Shown: positions 1-9,617, counted from the first letter of the stretch. The stretch: 35,475 bases of DNA from Herbaspirillum sp. ASV7 (GCF_016429215.1 NZ_JAELUH010000057.1:1-35475); one strand, 5' to 3'. Notes: a model not told the origin generated them from the letters alone. Numbers and translations: made by a program.

Positions 1-175
<175 letters not shown>

Positions 176-364
176 CTCCGAAGGAGGGCGGAGGCAGCAG
201 CGGTCGCCTTCTTTTGCTTACTTTTCTTGGCGAGACAAGAAAAGTGAGCGGCTGCCGGGCCGCCCCCGGCGCTCCGTTCCGACCGGAGAAAGATCAGAAT
301 TAAGCTAGAGCGTACATAGGCATTCCGTGCAGACTACCCTGCCCAAAAAAAAACATCAAAAACA
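176..364. other. Non-coding contig-end stretch downstream of the vanAB-SBP operon
   Basis: This is the first genomic sequence after the adapter. I see no credible gene. It contains the inverted repeat at 217-248, listed separately, and otherwise mixed GC-rich and AT-rich sequence. It lies 3' of the minus-strand binding-protein gene, so it should hold the end of that transcript, but no clear U-tract terminator was found. Confidence 0.6.
217..248. repeat. 13-bp inverted repeat (stem-loop)
   Basis: The arms at 217-229 (CTTACTTTTCTTG) and 236-248 (CAAGAAAAGTGAG) pair over 13 bp with one G-U type mismatch around a 6-base loop. Similar CTTACTTTTCTTG...CAAGAAAAGTAAG elements are, from memory, scattered between genes in beta- and gammaproteobacteria. 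Here it may help end the minus-strand operon, although no long T run follows it. It is also only about 40 bp from the adapter junction. Confidence 0.6.
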
Positions 365-1549
365 TCAAACCCCAGGATCCCGAACCTTCTCCACCTTATC
401 AAACTCAACGTTATAAAACTCCGCCCCCCGCATTTCAGCCTTGCGCATATAGACGGTCTGCACAATATCCCGTGTAGCCGCATCGATAGTAACGGGCCCC
501 CGCACGCTCTCCCAGCTCATCCCCTTCATCGCCCCCAACAGCTTCTCGCCATCGCCATCCCCGCCGGTCTTCTTCAGCGACTCGTAGAGCAGGTGCATCC
601 CGTCATAGGCCCCCACGGAATGGAAGTTAGCCCGCATCCCCTTATTCGAACGCGCAATCGCCTCCACGTATTCCTTATTGGCCGCAGAGGGATGCACAGC
701 AGAATAGTGATGACTGCTCACCACATCCCGCGCAGCCGCACCGATCCCCGCCATCAGGTCGTCGTCCAGCACATCACCGGTACAGATCAAGCGGATGCCG
801 GCAGCGCCAAGACCGCGTTCGGTAAACTGCTTCAACACCGCCGCCCCCTCCCCGGAAGGCACGAACACGAACAGCGCCTCCGGTCGCGCATCCTTGACCC
901 GCTGCAGGAAGGGCGCGTAATCGGGATTGCGCAAAGGTACCCGCACGCTCTCCAGCACCTTGCCACCGGCTTCGCCGAAGGTCTTCACGAACACCTTCTC
1001 CGCATCAAGCCCCGGACCATAGTCGGAGACAAAGGTCACCACACTCTTGATGCCATTCTTCGCCGCCCACGACGCCAGCGGCGAGGTCACCTGCGCCAGC
1101 GTGAACCCGGTGCGCACGATATAGGGAGAACGCTGCGGGATGATCGAGGTCGCCGCCGCCGTGACGATCATCGGCACCCTGGCCTGGGTCGCGATCGGCG
1201 CCGCAGCCAGTGCCAGCGGCGTGAGGCCAAAGCCCATCAGCACCTGCGCCTTGTCACGTGCCACCAGTTCCTGCGCCAGCCGCTTGGTCACATCAGGCGA
1301 CACGCCGCCATCGTCCTTGAGCAAAATCTCCACCTTGCGCCCGCCTGCGCTGTCACCGAACTTCTGCTGGTACAGCTTGACCGCGGCTTCGATCTGCCGG
1401 CCGGTGGAGGCAAACGGCCCCGACATCGGCACGATCAAGCCCACCTTCACCGCATCGGCCGCCCTTGCCATCAGGGGCAGGGAACCTGCCGTCAATGCTG
1501 CTCCCGCCAGCATCAGCTGGCGACGACGTCCATCGAAGCGCTCGCTCAT
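365..1549 (-). CDS. Liv-type ABC transporter substrate-binding protein (SBP1), aromatic-acid uptake candidate
   Basis: This 394-aa protein belongs to the type 1 periplasmic-binding fold (Peripla_BP_6, LivK-like). The N-terminus has an RRRQLML motif at residues 8-14 before a hydrophobic stretch and an ARAAD cleavage region, which suggests Tat rather than Sec export. The mature part begins VKVGLIVPMSGPFA, the usual start of the family, and ends with an ATRDIVQTVY motif shared with the binding proteins at 5570 and 18099. The start is supported by a GAGGAG ribosome site at about 1557-1562. It lies 27 bp downstream of vanB and is the last gene of a vanA-vanB-SBP operon. No permease or ATPase genes adjoin it, so it probably uses the LivHMGF core at 8916-12289. 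The ligand is inferred to be an aromatic acid such as vanillate; the sequence does not prove it. Confidence 0.85.
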   Translation of the reverse strand: MSERFDGRRRQLMLAGAALTAGSLPLMARAADAVKVGLIVPMSGPFASTGRQIEAAVKLYQQKFGDSAGGRKVEILLKDDGGVSPDVTKRLAQELVARDKAQVLMGFGLTPLALAAAPIATQARVPMIVTAAATSIIPQRSPYIVRTGFTLAQVTSPLASWAAKNGIKSVVTFVSDYGPGLDAEKVFVKTFGEAGGKVLESVRVPLRNPDYAPFLQRVKDARPEALFVFVPSGEGAAVLKQFTERGLGAAGIRLICTGDVLDDDLMAGIGAAARDVVSSHHYSAVHPSAANKEYVEAIARSNKGMRANFHSVGAYDGMHLLYESLKKTGGDGDGEKLLGAMKGMSWESVRGPVTIDAATRDIVQTVYMRKAEMRGAEFYNVEFDKVEKVRDPGV

Positions 1550-1576
1550 CGTATGTCTCCTCTCGATTTATTGTGG

Positions 1577-2533
1577 TTAGATATCCAGCACCAGCAGTGC
1601 GCTCTTCGCGCGTGAACAACAAGGCGTGAACTGGTCACAGGCGGCACGTTCTTCATCGGTCAGGTACTGGTCACGATGATCGGGCTCCCCTTCCAGCACC
1701 CGCGTCAGACAGGTCCCGCAAATTCCCTGCTCGCACGACACCGGCACGTCGATACCATGCTCGGCCAGCACCTGGATCACCGTGCGCTCGGGCGGGATAT
1801 GGAATACCTGGCCACTGCTGGCCAACCTGACGTCGAAGGCGCCATTGCCATCGGCCACCACCGGCGCCGCACCGAAATATTCGAAGTGCACCTGGTCCTC
1901 CGGCCAGCCCTGCGCCCGCGCCGTGTCGACCACGTGCGCAATGAAACCGGAGGGCCCGCACACATAGAGATGGGTCTGCGGCGCAAGCCCGGAGAGCAAT
2001 GCGACAAGGTCCAGCTTCTGGGACGCCGCGCCGTCATCGTAGTGATAGTGCACCCGCTCGCCGAAGGACGATGCGGCGATGCGCTCGCGGAACGCCAGAT
2101 TCCTGGGCGTGCGGGCGCAATAATGCATCTCGAAGGAGGCCCCGGCAGCGGCCAGGGATTCGGCCATGCAGAGGATGGGGGTGACACCGATGCCGCCGGC
2201 CAGCAACAGGCTGTGACGCGCCGGCACCAGCGGGAAATGATTGCGCGGCGCGCCCACCTCGACCAGCTCGCCGACCTGCAGCCGCTCATGCACGGCCACC
2301 GAGCCGCCACGCGAATTCGGATCGCGCAACACCCCGATCTGGTAACGATGCCGTTCGTGCGGCGCATTGCACAGCGAATACTGGCGCAGCAATCCTCCCG
2401 GCAGATGCACGTCGATATGCGCACCGGCTGCAAAGACCGGCAGGGGCTGCCCTTCAGGATCGACCAGGTCCAGGCCGATGATGCCTTCGGCTTCTTCACG
2501 GCGTGCCGCGACCTTGAGCTTGAATGTCGTCAT
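1577..2533 (-). CDS. vanB: Vanillate O-demethylase reductase subunit VanB
   Basis: This 318-aa reductase passes electrons from NAD(P)H through flavin and a plant-type [2Fe-2S] centre to the VanA oxygenase. The order is an N-terminal flavin domain with RQYSLCN, an NAD-binding part with GGIGVTP, and a C-terminal ferredoxin domain with CEQGICGTC followed by DHRD. The frame opens further upstream at 2626, inside vanA. The ATG at 2533 is preferred because GAGGG at 2541-2545 sits 7 nt upstream of it, while the ATG at 2539 would be only 1 nt away. The gene starts 10 bp after the vanA stop, so translation is likely coupled. Family membership is certain; the vanillate assignment relies on its VanA partner. 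Confidence 0.9.
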   Translation of the reverse strand: MTTFKLKVAARREEAEGIIGLDLVDPEGQPLPVFAAGAHIDVHLPGGLLRQYSLCNAPHERHRYQIGVLRDPNSRGGSVAVHERLQVGELVEVGAPRNHFPLVPARHSLLLAGGIGVTPILCMAESLAAAGASFEMHYCARTPRNLAFRERIAASSFGERVHYHYDDGAASQKLDLVALLSGLAPQTHLYVCGPSGFIAHVVDTARAQGWPEDQVHFEYFGAAPVVADGNGAFDVRLASSGQVFHIPPERTVIQVLAEHGIDVPVSCEQGICGTCLTRVLEGEPDHRDQYLTDEERAACDQFTPCCSRAKSALLVLDI

Positions 2534-2543
2534 GCCCATGCCC

Positions 2544-3593
2544 TCAGGCTGCCGCGCTCTTGCCGGCCTCGGCTTCGCGGGCCAGCCACTTGTCCAGCAC
2601 CTTGCGCGATTGCACGCCACCGGCATCGATGTTCAAGGCCAGCAGACGACGCTGGGGATGACGCAGCAGGTTGGCCTGCTGCAGCTCCAGCATCTCGCGG
2701 TCCTCGCCGAAGATCTTGCCCTGGCCCTCGCGGATGGTGGCGGTGAGTTCCTTGTCCTCGGGACGGAAATGGCGCGCCATGCCCCAGAAATACCAGTGCG
2801 AGGTCTCGGTCTCGGGGGTGATGAAATCGACCACGATGCTGGAGGCCTTGTGCTCCGGCGCGGCTTCGTAACCGCCCTGGCCTGCATGGGCCACGCCCAC
2901 TTCGATCATCACGTGGCTGGGCGGGGAGAAACGGCAGATCTGCCAGCGATCCACCGGTACATCGTCGGCCAGGCCGTTGCCGCGCAAGGCCATGCGCCAG
3001 AACGGCGGCGGCATGATGTTTTCCATGAAGCGACTGGTGATGACCTGCTCGCCCTCTACCCGGGTATTGACGGGAGCCTCGTCGATTTCCTTCTGGCCGA
3101 TGCTGGAGGCATGGACATAGGTCTCGTGCGTCAGATCCATGAGGTTGTCGATCATCAGGCGGTAGTCGCAATTGATGTGATAGAGACCGCCGCCATAGGC
3201 CCACTCCGGGTTGTCGGCCCATTCCAGGTGATGGATGGTGGCCGGATCGGCCAGGCTCTTCTCGCCGGGCCAGACCCAGATGAAGCCGTAGCGCTCCACC
3301 ACCGGAAAACTGCGGATGCACGGAAAGCCACGCACCCGCTGACCCGGCATGCTGATGGGCTGGCCATCGCAGCCCATCTCCAGGCCGTGGTAGCCGCACA
3401 CCAGCTGACCATCGCGCACGAATCCCAGCGACAGCGGCGCGCCGCGATGCGGGCAGAAATCTTCCACCGCCGCGACCTTGCCCTCGGCACCACGGTAGAA
3501 CACGATCTTCTCGCCGCAGATCTGGCGGCCTAGTGGCTTGCTGGCGATCTCGTCGGGTGTGCAGGCAACGTACCAGGCATTCTTGGGGAACAT
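2544..3593 (-). CDS. vanA: Vanillate O-demethylase oxygenase subunit VanA
   Basis: This 349-aa Rieske non-haem iron oxygenase converts vanillate to protocatechuate and formaldehyde together with VanB. The Rieske centre is C47-P-H49 and C66-GY-H69. The mononuclear iron motif is D-L-T-H-E-T-Y-V-H within the [17 protein letters not shown] segment. The C-terminal half keeps stretches typical of characterised VanA proteins, including [19 protein letters not shown] and [10 protein letters not shown]. Length matches the family (about 350 aa). It is the first gene of the vanA-vanB-SBP operon and diverges from a marR gene across 309 bp that contain a perfect palindrome. Confidence 0.93.
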   Translation of the reverse strand: MFPKNAWYVACTPDEIASKPLGRQICGEKIVFYRGAEGKVAAVEDFCPHRGAPLSLGFVRDGQLVCGYHGLEMGCDGQPISMPGQRVRGFPCIRSFPVVERYGFIWVWPGEKSLADPATIHHLEWADNPEWAYGGGLYHINCDYRLMIDNLMDLTHETYVHASSIGQKEIDEAPVNTRVEGEQVITSRFMENIMPPPFWRMALRGNGLADDVPVDRWQICRFSPPSHVMIEVGVAHAGQGGYEAAPEHKASSIVVDFITPETETSHWYFWGMARHFRPEDKELTATIREGQGKIFGEDREMLELQQANLLRHPQRRLLALNIDAGGVQSRKVLDKWLAREAEAGKSAAA

Positions 3594-3902
3594 GGTGCTC
3601 TCCTCTTGGGTGAATTCCTCAATGGGCGCGTGTGGACAATGGCCGGCGCCACGATCAGGCTTTTTATCTTCTGGTTCCGCAGGCTGGTTTGATCCAGATC
3701 CTGTCGGGTCTCTCGGTTTCTTGTTTTAATATTCAGTACACTGAATGTTTAGAAAAGTATCCGTCAATCCGCAGCGCAAGTAAACTCGGTAGCAAACTTT
3801 TTTTGTTGCGCGCTGCGTCAATTGACGCGAGGCAACCAGCCTTGCCGGTTACACTCCCGAGCATCCCGCCGCATGCGGGCCAGCCCATCCGACCGATCCG
3901 CC
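3594..3902. promoter_or_regulatory. Divergent vanA/marR control region
   Basis: This 309-bp non-coding region separates the divergent vanA and marR genes. It is noticeably AT-rich around 3720-3800 and holds one strong 16-bp palindrome at 3731-3746, listed separately. I could not fix -10/-35 elements for either gene with confidence. No other gene is visible in it. Confidence 0.6.
3731..3746. promoter_or_regulatory. Palindromic operator candidate for the divergent MarR regulator
   Basis: ATTCAGT-AC-ACTGAAT is a perfect 7+7 inverted repeat with a 2-bp centre. Some outer bases also match. Its size and symmetry fit a MarR dimer site, and it lies in the shared vanA/marR promoter region, 138 bp from the vanA start and 157 bp from the marR start. 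The palindrome is seen directly; the regulator assignment is inferred from position. Confidence 0.7.
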
Positions 3903-4427
3903 ATGTCCAGAAAAAACAGTGCACAGCAACACGAGACCGCCGGTGAAAGCCGCCTGGTCGACCTGTATGAACACCCCGGCCACCTGTTGCGCCGGGCGCA
4001 GCAGATCTCGGTCTCGCTCTTCCATGATGAGATCGGTGGCGTGATCACGCCGGTGCAATATGCGATCCTGCGCATGCTCTCCAATCACCCCGGCATCGAC
4101 CAGGTGACACTGGCCGGCCTGGTGGCCATCGATACCTCCACCGGCGCCACGGTCTGTGCACGCCTGGAGGAAAAGGGCTTGCTGGTGCGCGAGGTGATCC
4201 CGCACAACCGCCGCCAGCGCGCCTTGCGCATCACGGCCGCCGGCGAGAACCTGCTGGAGGAGCTGGTGCCCGGCTTGCAGCGCCTGCGCAAGCGCATCCT
4301 GGCACCGCTCGATGAAGCCGAGCGGGAGCAGTTCATGGTCCTGCTGGACAAGCTGGTGCACGTCAACAATGCGCATAGCCGCGCGCCGCTGGCGGCCCCG
4401 CCCCAGGTCCCCGAGCGCGACGACTGA
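3903..4427 (+). CDS. MarR-family transcriptional regulator (probable regulator of vanAB)
   Basis: This 174-aa winged-helix protein has the MarR pattern: an N-terminal dimer helix region, a helix-turn-helix with LAGLVAIDTSTGATVCARLEEKGLL, and a wing with the usual charged residues (HNRRQRALRIT). Starts further upstream are possible (TTG at 3822, ATG at 3873). The ATG at 3903 gives a normal-length MarR, but no clear ribosome site marks any of them. It diverges from vanA, so it probably controls vanA-vanB-SBP1 in response to an aromatic ligand. In many bacteria VanR is a GntR-type protein, so a MarR here is a different solution. The ligand is unknown. Confidence 0.8.
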   Translation: MSRKNSAQQHETAGESRLVDLYEHPGHLLRRAQQISVSLFHDEIGGVITPVQYAILRMLSNHPGIDQVTLAGLVAIDTSTGATVCARLEEKGLLVREVIPHNRRQRALRITAAGENLLEELVPGLQRLRKRILAPLDEAEREQFMVLLDKLVHVNNAHSRAPLAAPPQVPERDD

Positions 4428-4450
4428 GACCGCGCCCGGCCGGGCCGGAT

Positions 4451-5350
4451 TCATCCCGCAAACATATCCGCGATCACGGCGCGCAACCAGGCGTTGCCAC
4501 CATCCTTGTGATATTTCCTGTGCCAGTGCTGCTTGAGATCGAAAGACGGAATCTCGAAGGGCGGCTCCACCAGCTTGATGTTGGCAAACTGGGCGAAGGA
4601 TTCCCCCACCGCCCGTGGCACCGTGGCGATCAGGTCGGAAGACGCGATCAGGAAGGGGATGGACATGAAGTGCGGCGTAGAGAGCACGATGCGCCGCTGT
4701 ATCTTGCGGCGTAGCAGGAACTGTTCGAAGACTTCCTGGCTACGCCCTTCGGCCTTGATGACGGCATGCCCAAGGCTCAGGAACTTCTCGATACTGATCT
4801 TGCGGGAGCGGTGCGGATGATCGGCGCTGAGCAGGCAGATGAAATCATGGGAAAACAGTCTCTGTTGAAAGAAATTCCGGTTCTTCAGATCGGGGAAGAA
4901 TCCCACCGCCAGGTCCACCGCACCACTTTCCAGCGCCGCCGCCAGCTCCGGCGGCGGCATGGTCACCGACAGTAGCGAGGCATGCGGGGCGTCCTGGCGC
5001 AGGCGGTCCAGCAGCTTGGGCAGGAAGGTCATCTCGCCGATATCGGACAAGGCCAGCGTGAAACGCCTGGTGGTGCTGGCCGGATTGAAATTCTCGCTGG
5101 CCAGCACGTCGGTGTCGATGCGCTGCAGGATATCCCGGGTCGGGGCGATCAACGCCAACGCACGCGGCGTCGGTTCCATGCCGCGCGCCGTGCGCACGAA
5201 CAGAGGATCGCCCAGCGACCTCCTCAGCTTGTTCAACGCCACGCTCACGGCCGGCTGACTCATGTCCAGCCGACGCGCAGCCGCGCTGACGCTACGTTCA
5301 TCAAAGATCGCCAGGGCCACCGGCAACAGGTTCAGATCGAATGAGGCCAT
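4451..5350 (-). CDS. LysR-family regulator, aromatic-responsive type
   Basis: This 299-aa LysR-type regulator has its helix-turn-helix in residues 1-65, with FDERSVSAAARRLDMSQPAV and then LRRSLGDPLFVRTARGMEPTPRA. The latter is typical of the NahR/LinR-like branch that responds to aromatic compounds. The C-terminal part is the substrate-binding-like effector domain. It diverges from the SBP-oxygenase-reductase operon at 5570-8810, and the shared intergenic region carries a strong dyad at 5439-5457, so it is the likely activator of that operon. It is convergent with the marR gene, with 23 bp between the stops. Confidence 0.88.
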   Translation of the reverse strand: MASFDLNLLPVALAIFDERSVSAAARRLDMSQPAVSVALNKLRRSLGDPLFVRTARGMEPTPRALALIAPTRDILQRIDTDVLASENFNPASTTRRFTLALSDIGEMTFLPKLLDRLRQDAPHASLLSVTMPPPELAAALESGAVDLAVGFFPDLKNRNFFQQRLFSHDFICLLSADHPHRSRKISIEKFLSLGHAVIKAEGRSQEVFEQFLLRRKIQRRIVLSTPHFMSIPFLIASSDLIATVPRAVGESFAQFANIKLVEPPFEIPSFDLKQHWHRKYHKDGGNAWLRAVIADMFAG

Positions 5351-5412
5351 ATCCTTGCAGTCCTTTCTGGTCCCAGCATGCCACAGCTGTCAGACGTTGA
5401 CATGTGCAATCG

Positions 5413-5460
5413 TATTTGAAAATCGCATAAATATTATGTTGAAAATTCTATTTTCAAATA
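5413..5460. promoter_or_regulatory. LysR-type operator with an extra upstream half-site
   Basis: A perfect dyad lies at 5439-5457: TTGAAAAT, TCT, ATTTTCAA (8-3-8). This fits the T-N11-A LysR box. A further copy of TTGAAAAT at 5416-5423 repeats the left arm 23 bp upstream, about two helical turns. As a result TATTTGAAAAT (5413-5423) and ATTTTCAAATA (5450-5460) also form a perfect 11-bp inverted repeat. This layout suits a LysR tetramer binding a recognition site and an activation site between lysR and the SBP gene. Confidence 0.78.
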
Positions 5461-5569
5461 ATTTTAGCTCGGTGATCATCCGCCGCAGGCCGCACCAGAA
5501 TTCAATCCAGAAGAGCGACGGCCGCTGAGCCGGAATCGATCCGGCCACTCATCACAGAGAGGAGACAAC

Positions 5570-6787
5570 ATGCAACTTTCCAGGCTTGCAGGGACGCGCA
5601 TCGCCCTGGTCGCGACATTGGCGGCGCTGGCCGCCACCTTCCCGGCGCATGCCGGTGACAGGCAGGACACCATCCGTATCGGCTTGATTACATCCCTGAC
5701 CGGCCCCGCCGCCCAGAGCGGCGAACAGATGAAGGCCGGCATCGACACCTGGCTGCACGAGCATGGCCATACCGTGGCAGGCAAGAAACTGGAGATTCTC
5801 TACAAGGACGATACCGGCGCACAGGCCGACGTCGCCAAACGCCTGGCGACCGAACTGCTGGTGCGGGATAACGTCGATGTCCTGACCGGTTTCGTTTTCA
5901 CGCCCAACGCCATCGCCGCTGCCGCCGTCGCCGACAAGGCCAGAAAGCCGATGGTGGTCATGAACGCCGCCGCCTCGGGCGTGACGACCCGATCGGCCTA
6001 TCTCACCCGCACCTCCTACACCATCGCGCAATCGGTCCAGCCGTTGGCCCAGTGGGCCTACAAGACCGGATCGCGCCGGGTCTTCTCCATCGTCTCCGAC
6101 TACGCCCCCGGCCTGGATGCGGAAGCCTGGTTCAACAAGAGCTTCACGGCCGCTGGCGGCAGCGTCGTCGCCACGGTCCGCGCACCCCTCAACACGGTGG
6201 ACTACAGTGCCTTTGTGCAGCGGATCAAGGATGAAAAGCCCGATGCGCTGCATGTCTTCCTGCCCAATGGACAGCCGATGGTCGCGTTCATCAAGGCCTA
6301 CAAGGAGAAAGGCCTGGACAAGGCGGGCATCCGCTTTCTTGGCGGCGAAGGCTGGGCCGACGATGACGTGCTGAGCATGGGCGGCGATGCCATGCTGGGC
6401 ATCTATAGCGCCGGCTTCTATGCATACTCGCGCCCGGGAGCCGTCAACGCCAGCTTCCTGGAGTCCTTCTCGCGCACGGTGGGTGGACGCTTCAAACCCA
6501 ACTTCCTGTCGGTCTCGGCCTATGACGCCATGGACCTGATCGCCACCTCGCTGGAAAAGAATGGCGGCAAGACCGAGGCCACCGCTTTCATCGATGCCGC
6601 CCGTAACTACCATGCGACCAGCCCGCGCGGCACGGTGGCGATCGACCCCGCCACACGCGACGTGGTGCAGACGATCTATATCCGCCGCATCGACAAGAAG
6701 GATGGGAAGTACGTCGCCACCGAAATCGACCGCTATGACGCCGTCAAGGATCCTGCCAAGGATGGATCCGGCCAGCTCATCAGGTAA
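5570..6787 (+). CDS. Liv-type ABC transporter substrate-binding protein (SBP2)
   Basis: This 405-aa periplasmic ligand-binding protein (Peripla_BP_6) has a Sec signal peptide ending near FPAHAGD. The mature N-terminus begins IRIGLITSLTGPAAQSG. It shares long stretches with SBP1 and with the protein at 18099, including KRLATELLVRD, SDYAPGLDAE and the C-terminal ATRDVVQTIYIRR. A GAGGAG ribosome site about 8 nt upstream supports the start. It is the first gene of an operon with a Rieske oxygenase and its reductase, so its ligand is probably the substrate of that oxygenase. No permease genes are adjacent. Confidence 0.87.
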   Translation: MQLSRLAGTRIALVATLAALAATFPAHAGDRQDTIRIGLITSLTGPAAQSGEQMKAGIDTWLHEHGHTVAGKKLEILYKDDTGAQADVAKRLATELLVRDNVDVLTGFVFTPNAIAAAAVADKARKPMVVMNAAASGVTTRSAYLTRTSYTIAQSVQPLAQWAYKTGSRRVFSIVSDYAPGLDAEAWFNKSFTAAGGSVVATVRAPLNTVDYSAFVQRIKDEKPDALHVFLPNGQPMVAFIKAYKEKGLDKAGIRFLGGEGWADDDVLSMGGDAMLGIYSAGFYAYSRPGAVNASFLESFSRTVGGRFKPNFLSVSAYDAMDLIATSLEKNGGKTEATAFIDAARNYHATSPRGTVAIDPATRDVVQTIYIRRIDKKDGKYVATEIDRYDAVKDPAKDGSGQLIR

Positions 6788-6840
6788 TGCACCTCATTGC
6801 CCCCTCGCCCCCAAACACATCGCCTAGCAAGGAGTAGATC

Positions 6841-7875
6841 ATGTTCCCACTTAACCAATGGTATGTCGCCGGATTCGACTGGGAGTTGCAGGACCGGCCC
6901 GTTGCCCGCACCCTGCTGGACCGGCCGGTGGTGCTGTTCAAGAACGCCAGCGGTGAGGTCGCCGCGCTGGAGGATCGCTGCTGCCATCGCAGCCTGCCGC
7001 TGTCCTGCGGCACCCTGGAAAGCCAGGGCCTGCGTTGCGGCTATCACGGCCTGCTGTTTGCCCCGGACGGACGCTGCATCGACGTGCCGGGACAAGCCCG
7101 CGTCCCTGCCAAGGCCTGCGTCAAGTCCTACCAGGTGGCCGTTCGCAACCAGGTGATCTGGATCTGGATGGGCGAGCCCGCCAATGAAACCACCCGGAGC
7201 GAACCGCCGGAGATCAGCGCGCACGACGACGTCCGCTACCGCTTCAAGGGCGGGGTCTTCCACTACCAGGCGCCGTACCAGTTGATCCACGATAACCTGC
7301 TCGACCTGAGCCATGTCGGCTACGTGCATGGCAAGACCATCGGCGGCAACGCCAGAACCCATATGGAAGCACCCACCCGTGTCAGCGGCACCGGCCAGCA
7401 CGTCCATGTGGTGCGCCACATGTTGAATTCGCAGCCGCCAGCGACCTACACCGCCGCCTGGCCGTTTCGCGGACGCATCGACCGTTGGCAGGAGATCGAT
7501 TTCCATGTCAGCCACCTCAATATCTTCACTGGTGCCGTCGACGCTGGCAGCGAGCCGATCGACAACCCTGACCGAGGAGGTTTCCACATGCGCGGCTTCC
7601 ATGGCATCACACCGGAGAGCGCTACCACCTCCCACTACTTCTGGACCATGGCCTGCTCCGGCCATCCCGACATGCCCGACAACCTGGAAGATGTCTACCA
7701 GCAGACCGCCGCCACCTTCGAGGAGGACCGTATCATCATCGAGGCCCAATACCGCAACCTGCGACGCTTCCCCCAGCCAGCCATGGTGGATATCCATGTG
7801 GATGCAGGCGCCAATCGGGCCCGCCGCGTCATCGACGACCTACTGGCGCATCAGCACCAGGCCGCTTTGTCATGA
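6841..7875 (+). CDS. Rieske non-haem iron oxygenase (VanA-like, substrate unknown)
   Basis: This 344-aa oxygenase alpha subunit has Rieske ligands C47-C-H49 and C66-GY-H69, at the same positions as VanA upstream. The catalytic iron motif is D-L-S-H-V-G-Y-V-H in NLLDLSHVGYVHGKTIG. After that point it departs from VanA: the segments that mark vanillate demethylases ([21 protein letters not shown]) are absent or changed. It is therefore best called a VanA-family O-demethylase or ring oxygenase of unknown substrate. AAGGAG ends 6 nt before the start. The reductase gene overlaps its stop by 4 bp. Confidence 0.87.
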   Translation: MFPLNQWYVAGFDWELQDRPVARTLLDRPVVLFKNASGEVAALEDRCCHRSLPLSCGTLESQGLRCGYHGLLFAPDGRCIDVPGQARVPAKACVKSYQVAVRNQVIWIWMGEPANETTRSEPPEISAHDDVRYRFKGGVFHYQAPYQLIHDNLLDLSHVGYVHGKTIGGNARTHMEAPTRVSGTGQHVHVVRHMLNSQPPATYTAAWPFRGRIDRWQEIDFHVSHLNIFTGAVDAGSEPIDNPDRGGFHMRGFHGITPESATTSHYFWTMACSGHPDMPDNLEDVYQQTAATFEEDRIIIEAQYRNLRRFPQPAMVDIHVDAGANRARRVIDDLLAHQHQAALS

Positions 7876-8810
7876 ATGCCATCATCACCTCCATCGCCCA
7901 GGCCGGCGCGGACGTGCGCGTCTTTGAACTGAAAAGCGCCGACGGTACTCCGCTTCCCGCGTATGCCCCAGGCGCCCATCTCGACCTCACGCTGGGCAAT
8001 GGCCTGGTGCGCCAGTACTCGCTGTGCTGCCGCGACCCCTCACCCGAGCGCTATCGCATCGCCGTCAAGCGCGATCCCGCCTCCCGTGGCGGCTCGGCAT
8101 GGCTGCATGAGCATGCCGAGGTCGGGACGATGCTGGAGATCGGCCTGCCCCGTAACGCCTTCGGCCTGGGCCAGAGCAACGATCCCCATCTGCTGCTGGC
8201 CGGCGGGATCGGCATCACCCCATTGCTCTCAATGGCCTACGCATTGTTGCGCGCCGGACGCGAGTTCCATCTGGCCTCTTTCGCTCGCGACCAGGCCGCG
8301 CTGCCCTTGCCGGATGACCTGACATCGATTGCGCTGCATGCGCGGGTCAGCATCCACGTGGGGCTGGATCCGCACCAGACCCGTAGCTCCCTTGCCCAAC
8401 TGATGGCGGGCTACCCGCGCGCCGAAGTCTATACCTGCGGTCCGGCCCCCTTCATGGATCTGGTAACCGAGCTGGGCGCGACGCGCTTTGGTGCACAATC
8501 GCTACATCAGGAGTCATTCCAGGCGCCCTTGCCGGCCAGCGGCGACCGGCCTTTCCGGATCCGTCTCAAAAATGGCCGGGAACTTGATGTACCGGTCGGA
8601 AGATCGGCACTGGCCTGCCTGCAGGAAGCGGGCATCGATGCGCCATGCTCCTGCGAGATCGGCGTCTGCGGAACATGCCGGGTGGCGATAGTCTCGGGGC
8701 AAGCCCGCCACCATGACAGCTTTCTCAGCGACGAGGAGAAAGCCTCGGGGAAATGGTTCTTGCCCTGTGTCTCGCGCGCAACTACCGAGGTATTGACGCT
8801 AGATCTCTGA
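7872..8810 (+). CDS. VanB-family ferredoxin reductase, partner of the Rieske oxygenase
   Basis: This 312-aa reductase has a flavin domain (RQYSLCC), an NAD-binding motif (GGIGITP) and a C-terminal [2Fe-2S] domain with CSCEIGVCGTC followed by HHDSFLSDEEK. It overlaps the oxygenase by ATGA, which strongly suggests translational coupling and a dedicated electron-transfer pair. It is a paralogue of VanB at 1577-2533, but the two sequences are well diverged, so this is not a recent duplication. A terminator follows 58 bp downstream. Confidence 0.88.
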   Translation: MNAIITSIAQAGADVRVFELKSADGTPLPAYAPGAHLDLTLGNGLVRQYSLCCRDPSPERYRIAVKRDPASRGGSAWLHEHAEVGTMLEIGLPRNAFGLGQSNDPHLLLAGGIGITPLLSMAYALLRAGREFHLASFARDQAALPLPDDLTSIALHARVSIHVGLDPHQTRSSLAQLMAGYPRAEVYTCGPAPFMDLVTELGATRFGAQSLHQESFQAPLPASGDRPFRIRLKNGRELDVPVGRSALACLQEAGIDAPCSCEIGVCGTCRVAIVSGQARHHDSFLSDEEKASGKWFLPCVSRATTEVLTLDL

Positions 8811-8868
8811 TCCGCCATCTACCACCGCCCGCTGACGCGCGATAGTCGATCAGCGGCGACGCCAAACA

Positions 8869-8896
8869 AAAAACGGAGGGGTATCCCTCCGTTTTT
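8869..8896. terminator. Bidirectional intrinsic terminator
   Basis: A 12-bp perfect stem pairs 8869-8880 with 8885-8896 around a GTAT loop. The stem reads AAAAACGGAGGG / CCCTCCGTTTTT, so either strand gives a GC core and a U tract. It sits between two convergent operons (reductase on plus, livF on minus). Confidence 0.93.
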
Positions 8897-8915
8897 CATT
8901 TCAGTGCGGGCCGTA

Positions 8916-9609
<694 letters not shown>

Positions 9610-9617
<8 letters not shown>

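Noticed and set aside
593..1615. Long open frame on the plus strand opposite SBP1
   Set aside because: It is antisense to a well-supported gene in GC-rich DNA, is rich in Arg/His, and has no recognisable domain. The same holds for the other long antisense frames (for example 20430-21971, 27324-29087, 30110-32089).
4428..4450. GC-rich palindrome between convergent marR and lysR genes
   Set aside because: The palindrome has no room for a loop and no T run follows, so I do not call it a terminator.
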